NCBI GenBank assembly: GCA_022925895.1 | Contig: JAKSYS010000010.1 | Span: 62,001 to 126,000, forward strand | Length of the DNA stretch: 64,000 nt | From: Fragilaria crotonensis | Taxonomy: Eukaryota; Bacillariophyta; Fragilariophyceae; Fragilariales; Fragilariaceae | Direction: 5' to 3' | Shown here: positions 23,054 to 32,917 of the stretch, in pieces | Numbering within the stretch: position 1 is the first letter of the stretch | Layout of the letters: each line of letters starts with the position of its first letter | The notes under the pieces: model-generated | The model's database searches: none | Told to the model about the DNA's origin: nothing | The model's input: only the letters and a program-made list of their open reading frames with translations | Translations under genes and position numbers: made by a program

Positions 23054-24038
23054 ATGGATATCGATGAAGGAAATGTCAACCTGGTAAGCGTAAATCGCGA
23101 AGCATGGAAAGGAATAAGCATTTTGTCCGACCATGACGAGAGTGGCGGAGGCATTGAGAGTACTACGCGGTCCTTGGTACCGCGTAATTGTTCTGGGGTT
23201 CAGTTGTTGTTTGGTGGGTTTGCTGGATCAGAGACAGTCCCGAGTCCCGTTGAAAATACTGGCGCACTATCAACAACCCTTGTTCAGTTATAAATGCGCA
23301 ACTGTTGATAAAGATCGTTCGGTTCTTGTCCTTGCCGATGTTTGCTGCTCAAATTGTCATTCATTCATACTGTCATGCATGACACTGCGACGTTGCGTCG
23401 ATCATGCAATGAGGAAGAAGCTGGACAAACTTCGGTGCATTGCAGCAGCATGAAACAGTTGCTGCCCCTGAATTAATCTGGATGTGGATGTCCACAACAT
23501 CGTGAATGTTCCATTAATAACTAACACTTTCCCCATTTACCATCCCTCAAATCCAAAATCCATAAAACAGGTTTCCAAGGAAGGAGATTCCTTTACCGTC
23601 CCAGTGGAAGTAGCCAAGATGAGTGAACTTGTCAAGTCCATGATCGATGAGGAGTCCGATGAGGACGTGTCAGAAATTCCTCTTCCCAACGTCAAGGCCA
23701 CGGTCTTGCAAAAGGTCATTGAGTTCTGCAAGCACCACAAGGACGAACCCATGACAGAAATTGAAAAGCCTCTCAAGTCCCAAAACATGGCGGATGTTGT
23801 GCAGAAGTGGTATGCGGATTATGTCGATGTGGAGCAAGTTGTCCTCTTTGAGTTGATTCTTGCTGCCAACTACATGGACATTAAGCCACTCCTTGATTTG
23901 ACCTGTGCCACGGTCGCCAGTATGATCAAGGGCAAGACTCCAGAAGATATTCGAACAACTTTCAACATTACGAATGATTTTTCACCAGAGGAGGAATCTC
24001 AAGTTCGTGAGGAGAACAAGTGGTGCGAAGAGGCCTAA
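23054..24038 (+). CDS. SKP1: SKP1 family protein, copy A
   Basis: Exons 23054-23083 (MDIDEGNVNL) and 23571-24038, with a 487-bp GT-AG intron, give 165 residues, the usual SKP1 length. The BTB/POZ-like fold starts at VSKEGDSFTVPVEVA, and the F-box binding end is LLDLTCATVASMIKGKTPEDIRTTFNI followed by EEESQVREENKWCEEA, which agrees closely with the SKP1 consensus. SKP1 links F-box proteins to cullin in SCF ubiquitin ligases. The short first exon was found from the donor GTAAGC and the identical exon in copy B. It is part of a segmental duplication with 28.0-30.0 kb. This copy looks like the conserved one. Confidence 0.9.
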
Positions 24039-24316
24039 AGGCGCTCTCCTTGACTCGAGAACTATGAGGGTCGAACGAACGAGCGTGTATCGGGGAAGAT
24101 GCGTGCTGGTACCGGTACTGGTGGAAATGAAAAACCTAAGCGAACCTATTCATGCGGTAGTCGCAGTAGTAGCAGTATGATATCATGTCTCGCTAATTTT
24201 TAGGAATCCCTTGCGCATGAAGACAAAAGTCAGTGTGACTTTGATCCCATGGCACGAGTTTGACAAACGATCTGTGCATTCTAGGCACTATTACCAGATG
24301 CCTCGAGCGTCACGAA

Positions 24317-24753
24317 CTACCGTCGATTCCGTAATTGTCGCTCCAAATACGAAATGGTTTTGGCAACACCAAAACATCCAAGCACGAAACACAACCCTGC
24401 CAAATGACTCGGGGCGACGGTGATACATGACTTGGTCCCGAGGATGAATCATGATTAGGAAACACCACAGTAAACACATTCTGCTCCAACCGAATCATGA
24501 TCCTCATCCCCTACAGGGCTGCCACGCCACTGGTGCACCCAATGTTACTGGTGAAATATGTTCCCAATATTGGTGCCACTCGCTGCAGAGACTGGTCCAA
24601 GAACTTTTCGATTCCTTTGATAGAATCATTAGCTTGGGAAAAAGGAAGCGCTAGTTGCTTGGACAATACCTGTTGATTCTGATAGTCTCGACTTTGGAGA
24701 GCGGCAAACATGCCACCTCCGAAAAACACAGTGTAGGTGGCCAGAATACCATA
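24317..24753 (-). pseudogene. Truncated rhomboid protease pseudogene (copy A)
   Basis: This stretch aligns with 29493-30023, the C-terminal two thirds of the intact rhomboid gene. It keeps FFGGGMFAALQSRDYQ and the catalytic-serine motif region (GCTSGVAAL), but an internal deletion of about 95 bp removes the part with the catalytic His, and the N-terminal third is missing because similarity stops at about 24753. The position and convergent orientation relative to SKP1 are the same as in copy B. It is a dead copy of a host gene. Confidence 0.85.
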
Positions 24754-25521
24754 ACTAGTTATTGATGGTGACTATGAAGCCACCTCATGGCACATTAAAA
24801 CCTGGTTACAAACCAATGAATTGATCTTAAGGACAAGTATGAAGCAGGCGACTAGGCTAGCGACCTCAGGGATGAGATCGTTAAAGTCATATTGGTGGGC
24901 AAAACATTAGGAAAGACCAATCAATGGTGTGGGGTCTAGCCTACTACAAGGCTACGGTCTCACCGTGCGTGTTGAGTGTCCATATACCCGGGACATGAGT
25001 ACTCACCATTGAGGCCTATTGACTGAGCAGTGGCAGCCTCTCAACTGTCATTGGATACTCCTGTGTTTTAATGGTGTAGGAGACTGCCGCTGGTAAAAAA
25101 GAGTAATGATCCGAATCGATTAGTCTTGGGTCGAAGCAACCGAATTTTCACTGCGGCACCATTGTCGAATGTTGAAACAATGATGTGCGTTCCATTGGTA
25201 ATGTCGTAAGCGTCCCTGTCCACGGTCAGTGCGGGTGCCAAGTATGGGGACGACAGTTCACCTTGGGTTTCCCAACCCCTGGGAACGCAACCACTTTTCT
25301 CCAATCAGGATTGGCAGTCATGCTATAGCGTCTCTTGCAGGTCTACAAATGTAAGATGTGAGCTCCGAGACGACTGATAATAATACAATAGAGCTAATAA
25401 TAGGGGTCTCTACGCCAGTAGTGGAATAGTCGCTATGGTTCATTCATCCTATAGTTCTTGTACCGTATTCCTACATTACGGTGAAAGACATTTGACGAGC
25501 TCCGGTAGAGTTATCGAAGTA
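24754..25521. other. Intergenic region after the duplication breakpoint
   Basis: Similarity to copy B ends here. From about 24997 to 25420 lies the right copy of the direct repeat seen at 21552. The first 240 bases show no recognisable content. Confidence 0.5.
24997..25420 (+). repeat. Direct repeat, right copy
   Basis: Gapped copy of 21552-21925, starting at GAGTACTCACCATTGAGGCC. It has extra sequence around 25220-25275 that the left copy lacks. An open frame of 78 codons on the minus strand covers it but is broken in the other copy. Confidence 0.75.
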
Positions 25522-26176
25522 GAGTACAGCAGGGGTCGGTGATAAGTTACTACCGCTGCAGTTAACTGCAGTTAGTTAACTGCAGTAACTAACTGAAGCA
25601 AAATTTCAGAAAATAAAGTGACTTAAAACTGCAAGGTGCCAAATTAACTGACCAATAACTGCACCTCGTAGTATAACTTAACCAAATACTGCGACCTACG
25701 TTGACTAACTACCACGTTACGGCGGTAGTAACTTAAGTTAAAGTTAACTTTAATGTCCGGCAAATGAGAAATTAGTGCTCAATGCTACGTATAAAATTTG
25801 CGTAGGATGTTACTCATAATGGCAAGTAGGGGTGTCAAATCTTTCTATATGACGTCACATATTCCGCTTTTTGTGCAATCCACGTCATGAAATGTCGCAA
25901 TTTTGTCGTACTCAGACCTTGTTTCTACGGTACACTATGCTACTAGTACGTTGGTACCATAGGGCAGTATAACTGCAGTTAACTTCGGAATTATTAAAAA
26001 ACTGAATACTATGGGCTGCAAAAAATGCAGTTATTCCGGTCACTTTTAACTCCAACTTACGACATGGAGTTTAGGTTAACTAACCCTACGTACTCATCAC
26101 TATTAAGTTAAAACTATTGTAGCCTACGTAGGGGTAGTATAGTTAAAGTTTAACTTCACCGACCCCTGGAGTACAG
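25522..26176. mobile_element. Non-autonomous hAT-type element (MITE), 639 bp
   Basis: The element spans 25530-26168. Its ends are inverted copies of CAGGGGTCGGTGA, and the 8-mers on either side, GAGTACAG at 25522-25529 and 26169-26176, are identical. The inside has no gene and is full of TAACTGCAGTTA-type palindromes and AGTTAACTT words near both ends. Size, ends and 8-bp duplication fit a hAT-derived MITE. Its ends differ from those of the 2.7-kb hAT element, so it belongs to another family. Confidence 0.92.
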
Positions 26177-28181
26177 TATGCATACATGTCCGACACAACT
26201 CTTGTAGACCTTTCTAGTAGAGTATGGCAGTCAGGGTGTGTTAGTCAGTAAGAGTCCGCCAGTAGGTTTGAGTACTAAAGTAGCCTACTAAAGCTAACTT
26301 TGCGTAGATAACTAACGCACCCTATCCTTAGTAACTTCAACTTACTAACAAACCTATTATTTTATTGTTGTGTTTTGTACTACTACCAGTACTACAAACA
26401 TGTAGTGACGTGAGATGCAAAACCAAATAGTTAGTTTAAGTATATCCTGCATCAGAACTAATTGTGGGGAGGGGATTGTTCATTAAATTGCACAAACATC
26501 AATGGGCAATATGCACAAAAAATGACTAGAGAGTGTCATTCCAATCGAGACATATGATCATGCCCTATAACACCATTCTTTGCATCTCTAAGCCAGTGCT
26601 CAGATGTTGTTTCTAAGTAGGAATCCTGCATCTACAAAAGTGGGGTAGGGAGTGTGGATTGCTTGCTCAAAAGTCAACGGTAGGCATGTTTGATTGTATG
26701 ATGACAAATGGTGTAAAGCCTCCTGCAAGAAATGCAATGGTAGAGAGCCAGCCATGATGCTGACAATGTGCTTCCAATGCATTTCATGGTGGTTAAAAGA
26801 GTGAAGCATTCACATGGATTCTTCCTCAGAGGCCTTAATTCGAGCTTGCACTATGCATCATGCTACCAATTGCAGAACACCTTGACAATTGATGCCATCC
26901 CTCCTGCTCGGACTAATGACATTTTCTATGTTGGCTTACTGAAGCTGTGTAAGGGGTTGCTGTTCAATGAATGGCATGTGTAAACAGCACACCATGTAAC
27001 CTCTCATTTTTGCCTACCTTGAGAGACTTGACATGCTGGCATCATTTTCAGTATTGCCAGATGAATAGAAAGCCTCCAAACCTAACTGCAAAGCATGGAT
27101 GCTAAACAAACTTGACCACAAACTAGATTTGCACTAGTTGTACATGCACACCTTCTGACTCTTCAATGAACCAAAATATTGTACACGACCCGATTGATTT
27201 CGGAGAATACAACGTATAGGAGGCAGGGTTATATGTTAAAGAACAACTGCTTTGGTGTGTATTGCCAGCATCCAATGTAGAATATTGGGTCCAACATCAA
27301 ATGAAATAAACGTAGAATTACAGACCCGACCGTGTAAAAAACACTAGTGTTTTTGGTTTTTTTGGTGTTTTTCAAAAAACCACTTCGGCGCAAACCGGGA
27401 TCGTTGCAGATAAGACTTTAAGCCAATGGACCAGTAGATGAGTATACACTACTATACAATTGCTACCTCCAGTGCAGTACCTTATTGTCACATCCGAAGC
27501 AGTCTACCGGTAGTCGCTGCGGAGTTGATCTACTGACGGCCCCAGGACAATCGACCGCCGCACGGTCGAGGGCAAACAACTTGTTTCCTGATGGAAATCG
27601 ATCACTTGTTCCGCAAATGATAGATTTGGATGCATCGGTGATGACATATCCCTGCCAATTCATTTTTTCGCTAACGCACCACCATCCCCAGCTGCCATGC
27701 AGGCCAGTGCTTTAGTGAACGATCCGGGACTCCGTTGGACTCCTCGGATACTCTAAAATCGTCATAGTCACTACGTTTTTGCCCAACTTGCCACAGTAGA
27801 TAGACTTAGCACTTTTAGCAGTATACTCTATACCGTGACATACAGGACCAAAACGTTGATTGCTATGTGGTTCCACTAGCACTTCCCCTATCGTACGACG
27901 GTGCAGTACAGCTGATGCGGCTTCTGGGAATCCATAGAGGATTCGTGGTTTTTCCCAACCCTGATACGCGGAGCGAATTTACACGACTGAAGTACAGTAG
28001 TACCACTACGGCACACCGTGTCGGAGTACCCACAGTGCTCCCGGGTTTGTTCCGCAGTGTCAACAGCAAGACAATCTTTCGAACGTCTTCGTGTCCATAA
28101 TATATTGCCGGCAGGTCTCCTCCATTTCTCTTGTCAATCTCACCCCATCAAGTACCTCAGTAGTCTTCATTATCTATAATC
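26177..28181. other. Gene-poor intergenic region
   Basis: From 26231 to about 26400 lies an inverted copy of 9240-9418, beginning CAGGGTGTGTTAGTCAGTA. The next kilobase, to about 27180, is AT-rich with short open frames that show no recognisable domain. At 27330-27380 there is a palindromic GTGTTTTT run. The final 170 bases are the SKP1 copy B flank. Confidence 0.5.
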
Positions 28182-29209
28182 ATGGATATCGATGAAGGAA
28201 ATGTCAACCTGGTAAGCGTAAATCGCGAAGCGTGCAAAGCAATAAACATTTTTTTCGACCATGACGAAAGAGGCGGAGGCCTTGAGAGTACTACGCGGTC
28301 CTTGGTACCGCGTAATTGTTTTGGGGTTCAGTCGTTGTTCGGTGGGTTTGATGGATCAGAGACAGTCCCGTTGAAAATGCTGGCGCACTGTCTCCCATTT
28401 GGCGCTAAAAACACAACCCTTGTTCATTTGTAATTCTACAATTGCAATTCGATTCGAGACAGAGGCTCTCGTGAGGCACAATTTCGATACAGATCGTTCG
28501 GTTCTTGTCCGTGTCGATGTTTGCTGCTCCATCCGTCATCAGTCATATTACCATACACTTCACTACCACGTTTACGTCGATCATGTAATGAGGACAACCT
28601 GTACGACCTTGGATGCATTGCAGCAGTAGATTATTTCACCTGAAATAATCTGGATGTGGATGTCCACAAGATCCTGAAAGTTCCCGTCACGACTAACACT
28701 TACCCCTTTTACAATCCCTCAAATCCAAATCCATAAAACAGGTTTCCCAGGAAGGAGTTTCCTTTACCGTCCCAGTGGAAGTAGCCAAGGTGAGTGAGCT
28801 TGTCAAGTCCATGATCGACGACGATGCCGCCGAGGACATGTCAGCAATTAGTCTTCCGAAAGTTAAGGCCACGGTCTTGCAAAAGGTCATTGAGTTCTGC
28901 AAGCACCACAAGGAGGAACCCATGACGGACTTCAAGAAGCCTATCAAGTCCAAAAACATGGCCGATGTTGTGGAGAAGTGGTATGCGGACTATGTCGATG
29001 TCGAGCAAGGTGTCCTCTTTGATTTGATTTGTGCTGCCAACTACATGGATATTAAGCCACTCCTTGATTTGACCTGTGCCACGGCTGCCATGATGATCAA
29101 GGCCAAGACTTCAGATGGCATTCGAACAACCTTCAACATTACGAATGAATTTTCATCAGAGGAGGAATCTCAATTTCGTGAGGAGAACACGTGGTTCGAA
29201 GAGGCGTAA
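28182..29209 (+). CDS. SKP1 family protein, copy B (diverging)
   Basis: Exons 28182-28211 and 28742-29209, with a 530-bp GT-AG intron, give 165 residues. Exon 1 is identical to that of copy A. In exon 2 the BTB-like half is well kept, but several positions that are constant in SKP1 differ: PLPNVKA reads SLPKVKA, ILAANY reads ICAANY, KTPEDIR reads KTSDGIR, and KWCEEA reads TWFEEA. The last two lie in the F-box binding end, so partner choice may have changed or the gene may be under weak constraint. The frame is intact. It is convergent with the intact rhomboid gene 283 bp downstream. Confidence 0.85.
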
Positions 29210-29492
29210 TTGCACGTCGATTGACTCGAGAACTGTGACGGTCGAACAAACGTGTGTGGATCGGGGAAGATGCGTGCTGGTACCGGTATTGGTGGAAATG
29301 AAAAACCTAGCGAACCTATTCATGCGGTAGTCGTAGTAGTAGCAGTATGATATCATGTCTCGCTAATTTTTAGGAATACCTTGTGCATGAAGGAAAAAAG
29401 TCAGTGTGACTTTGATCCCATGGCACGAGTTTGACAAGCGATCTGTGCATTCTACTAGAGGCATTCATACCAGCTGCCCCGACCGTCACGAA

Positions 29493-30368
29493 CTACCGTC
29501 GATTCCGTAATTGTCGCTTCACATACGAAAGGGCTTTGGCAACACCAAAACATCCAAGACCGAAACATAACCCTGTCAGATGACCCGCATGATCCACATC
29601 CGACCGTGTACCCGACGACAAGTGGTACAATTCTTCGGCATAGTACATGAGGAAGGACATCATACTGAGAGTCGTACCAATGGGCGACGACGATCCATGA
29701 CTTGGTTTATAAGATGAATCATGATTCGGAAACACCACAGTGAACACATTCTGCTCCAACCAAATCATGACGTTCATCCCCTCAAGGGCTGCCACTCCAC
29801 TGCTGCATCCAATGTAACTTGTCAAATATGTTCCCAGTAATGGTGCCACTCGCCGCACAGATTGGTCCAAGAACTTTTCGATTCCTTTGATAGCATCATT
29901 AGTTTGAGAAAAAGGAAGCGCTAGTTGCTTGGACAATACCTGTTGATTCTGATAGTCTCGACTTTGGAGAGCGGCAAACATGCCACCTCCGAAAAACACA
30001 ATGTAGGTGGCAAGAATACCATAATTCGTCGACACGGCGAGTCCCGCTGGAATCATGGAGATCACATTCTTGATCAAATGATCCGGATTTCGATGGACAA
30101 ACATGTGTGTTACCACAGTCCACCATTGGTTGCGACCATGAGGACCGTTTTTCTCAAATTTTGCTTTATTGAATTTCAAATCATCCACATTGATGTTTCG
30201 GTTCCAGAATACTCCGAGTATACTGGAACTACTTGTATTTGATGACTCTTGTCGGTACTTTTTCCCTCGCTGATCGTCGGCGAATGGTATTTGGATCATC
30301 ATGCCCAATACAGGGACGAGAAAGAAGGAAACATAGCAACGCACGCCATCCCAAGAATCGTCACTCAT
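29493..30368 (-). CDS. Rhomboid-like serine protease
   Basis: 291 residues from the ATG at 30368; a slightly longer frame begins at a TTG. Features in order: an N-terminal hydrophobic segment (CYVSFFLVPVLGMMI), a WWTVVTHMFVHRNPDHLIKN segment matching the conserved W..T..F.H...HL..N of rhomboids, a glycine-rich segment FFGGGMFAALQ, the catalytic serine in GCSSGVAALEG (about residue 190), and the catalytic histidine in DHAGHLTGLCFG (about residue 263). Rhomboids cleave membrane proteins inside the bilayer. The substrate and membrane are unknown; no plastid presequence is seen. The only complete copy in the window; the other is the pseudogene at 24317-24753. Confidence 0.85.
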   Translation of the reverse strand: MSDDSWDGVRCYVSFFLVPVLGMMIQIPFADDQRGKKYRQESSNTSSSSILGVFWNRNINVDDLKFNKAKFEKNGPHGRNQWWTVVTHMFVHRNPDHLIKNVISMIPAGLAVSTNYGILATYIVFFGGGMFAALQSRDYQNQQVLSKQLALPFSQTNDAIKGIEKFLDQSVRRVAPLLGTYLTSYIGCSSGVAALEGMNVMIWLEQNVFTVVFPNHDSSYKPSHGSSSPIGTTLSMMSFLMYYAEELYHLSSGTRSDVDHAGHLTGLCFGLGCFGVAKALSYVKRQLRNRR

Positions 30369-30745
30369 GATTGTCAACTACTGTAGACTCCAGTGTTCTC
30401 CACAAGTAGTCGATCCGCTCAATCTCTCTCTCTCTCTGTCTTTCTCACTATTATGTTTAAAGTAGCCTCTACCAGAAGTAGTTGTGCGGTAGAGTCCAGA
30501 GTTCAGGCACACACCATCGTGTTGGTTGCAATTTTGAAATTCAAGGTGTTCGCCTAGTACCGGTACTATGGTAGTAGCCCTACTCTCTACTACCGTAGTA
30601 GCAGCTAGTCTTTAGTACTACGTTGCACACTACTCGGAGAATACAGTGCAAGTATCAAGTATGCGAGTTCCGTGAACTTGTACTGGGATTACAGTGGTAT
30701 TCTCAATACCGGTACGTATATTTGCGTAGTAGGATCAATTTTCTA
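30369..30745. other. Intergenic region with a short TC microsatellite
   Basis: A (TC)n run lies at about 30423-30446, in the upstream flank of the rhomboid gene. The rest contains TACTACCGTAGTA-type words. No gene seen. Confidence 0.5.
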
Positions 30746-31199
30746 GTTCAAATCAAGGGTGGCATAAACCTAATTTCTTTTTTGTCTCAAATAAGGTTTA
30801 AGGTTTGAGTATTTAAACCTTAATTAAACCTTTGTAAACCTAATAAGAGGCTGTAGTAGTACTGTTCTACATAATACTCAGTATCTTGTGCACTGAACAC
30901 AAATTTGGGGACTTTAGCTGGCACAGTCAATGAAGATGGTAACACTGCAATTGTTGAATCCACACCGGGATGCACCATGGGGACAGCATCACAATCCACA
31001 ATCGCTAGTAGCCATCGTCTTGCTTCGCTCAACGAACAGAAATGCTAGAGAAATAGGAGTCACTATTGAGTACTGACTACTGTACACTGTCTACTGTATT
31101 TAAACCTTAAAACCGTCTAATAACAAAATCAAGGTTTAGTATTCAAACCTTAATAGACCTTAAGTATTTAAACCTAGTGATGCCACCCTTGGTTCAAAT
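30746..31199. mobile_element. Non-autonomous hAT-type element (MITE), 438 bp
   Basis: The element spans 30754-31191. Its ends are inverted copies of CAAGGGTGGCAT, and the flanking 8-mers GTTCAAAT at 30746-30753 and 31192-31199 are identical. Subterminal AAACCTTAAT and AAGGTTTAAGG words repeat near both ends and the middle has no gene. Its ends differ from both other hAT-type elements. Confidence 0.92.
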
Positions 31200-31524
31200 A
31201 CAGCTACTTGTAACTTGTATGCCGGTAGATTACCATACAAGTATTACAAGATACAAGTATGTCATCACTCCGTCGTACGTGCACGTAATCCGGTAGTGAC
31301 AGTAGAACGTACAGTCGCATGTGCGGGTTCCTTATGGGCAGTCCTCGTCTACACGACAGACTTCCATTCCACTCGATCCTCATTGCTTGCATTGATCGTG
31401 GAGTCCAACTCAGTACGTGATCCATGCAGGATTACTTTCCTATTCAACAAGATTGATCTAATCAAACAATCTACGTTACATCGTTGGGTGTACCACATTT
31501 CATGAGACATTCGAGGACTCATCC
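31200..31524. other. Upstream region of the SET-domain gene
   Basis: Short open frames only. Presumed promoter and 5' untranslated region of the gene at 31525; no clear motif recognised. Confidence 0.4.
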
Positions 31525-32634
31525 ATGCCTTGGATAGCTGAGCTAAAAGTACTGACAGTCTTCATCTGTCTGCTTCATCACGCGTGTGAGGCTTGGATGG
31601 CAGTACGACACGTCAATCGACGTTGGTCGTCGTCTCCCTCTCGATTCCTCATATCACCCCAAAAAATTCAGCAATCTGTAGATCTCGGAATCGATCACGA
31701 TACAAATCAAGATGACAATGGCGATGGCGATCATGATGGCGATGAAGAGGAGTACTTGTATTCCGTTCTCAATACTGCTCTCGTGCAGGCTCAGACCCTC
31801 ATGAAAATGGATTATCGTGAGGAGCTCCCTCCCAAACTTCAACAGTTATTTCATTACTGTCGGAAAGCCGTAGAAACAAGACAATCAACAATCAGCAACG
31901 CTGGAAGAGGTCTGTTCGCCTCCATCGATATTCCTGCCGGAACAGTGGTTTCCTTTTATCCAATCCATGCAGTGGGAGCCAATTATTGGAAGGGTCACTA
32001 CTGTATCGGTGCCACGGATCCAGACGATCAAGAGCATTTTGAAACTGTACATCATTCCGATTATCTATTAAATTTAATTGGAGATCGCATCTTCCCAGGA
32101 GGGCAGCGATTGGTCGAAACCTTTGCCGTGCAACCGTACATTGATACCAATCCCAACAACAACAATAACAATCGACCAGATCAACCAGGTTGGATGGCAC
32201 ATTTGGTGAATGATTGTGCTACAATCACTCGTGTGCCACAATTACTAGTAGACGCACGACACGGCAATGCAGAAACCACGGCTGTTGTGGAATACTACAA
32301 CAAGGTTGTCAAGGGGCAGAATTGTGTCCTCGTTCCGTTTGGATCAGCCCCCATGTGTGCCGCTGTAACTACCAGAGATGTGATTCAAGGTGAGGAATTG
32401 TTTGTTGGCTACGGATACGGCTATTGGTCCGAACGTTTGTCCGATACTACTTCATCACCTATCTCGGAACATGAGAAAGAAACGCAATGGACAACGAGCG
32501 AAACTCACAACCAAACGCTACTGTCTCTGGAAAATACACTCTTTGATGAAATGATGGCCATTGTGGCACTGGTAAAGGAACGATATGCTGATGAAGCAAA
32601 GGAGATGGATTCTATTTTCCAGACGGTTGGTTAG
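31525..32634 (+). CDS. SET-domain protein with N-terminal signal peptide
   Basis: A single exon of 369 residues. The first 25 residues (LTVFICLLHHACEAW) form a hydrophobic signal peptide or anchor. An acidic linker (DDNGDGDHDGDEEE) follows. The SET core is recognisable: ISNAGRGLFASIDIPAGTVV near residues 120-140, HLVNDCA near residue 230 in the place of the usual NHSC, and GEELFVGYGYGYW near 290-300 with the conserved GEEL..Y. SET domains transfer methyl groups to lysine. A signal peptide is odd for a histone methyltransferase and suggests an ER, plastid or secretory substrate. The change at NHSC may weaken cofactor binding. The methyltransferase role is inferred. Confidence 0.8.
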   Translation: MPWIAELKVLTVFICLLHHACEAWMAVRHVNRRWSSSPSRFLISPQKIQQSVDLGIDHDTNQDDNGDGDHDGDEEEYLYSVLNTALVQAQTLMKMDYREELPPKLQQLFHYCRKAVETRQSTISNAGRGLFASIDIPAGTVVSFYPIHAVGANYWKGHYCIGATDPDDQEHFETVHHSDYLLNLIGDRIFPGGQRLVETFAVQPYIDTNPNNNNNNRPDQPGWMAHLVNDCATITRVPQLLVDARHGNAETTAVVEYYNKVVKGQNCVLVPFGSAPMCAAVTTRDVIQGEELFVGYGYGYWSERLSDTTSSPISEHEKETQWTTSETHNQTLLSLENTLFDEMMAIVALVKERYADEAKEMDSIFQTVG

Positions 32635-32917
32635 TTGCTATGAGACGTGTCTTGTCTCGTCGGTATTGTACAGTGCTACTAGACAACAGTGCTTCCTTCA
32701 GTACAAGTACAGTACCAAAACCCTGTGTGACAGTTCGTGTAAATCCTGGTGTTTATCTCACCGTACGTCACGTACCAGGTACTGTAGGTGATCACTCACA
32801 ACCACAACACCACAACAATCAAATAACACACATTGCTGACAATACCCACCGATTGTGCAATAGACGAACGGGTCGCGACAATTGCGACAGAGAAGAGTGA
32901 GAGACGCGCCAGCTGTA

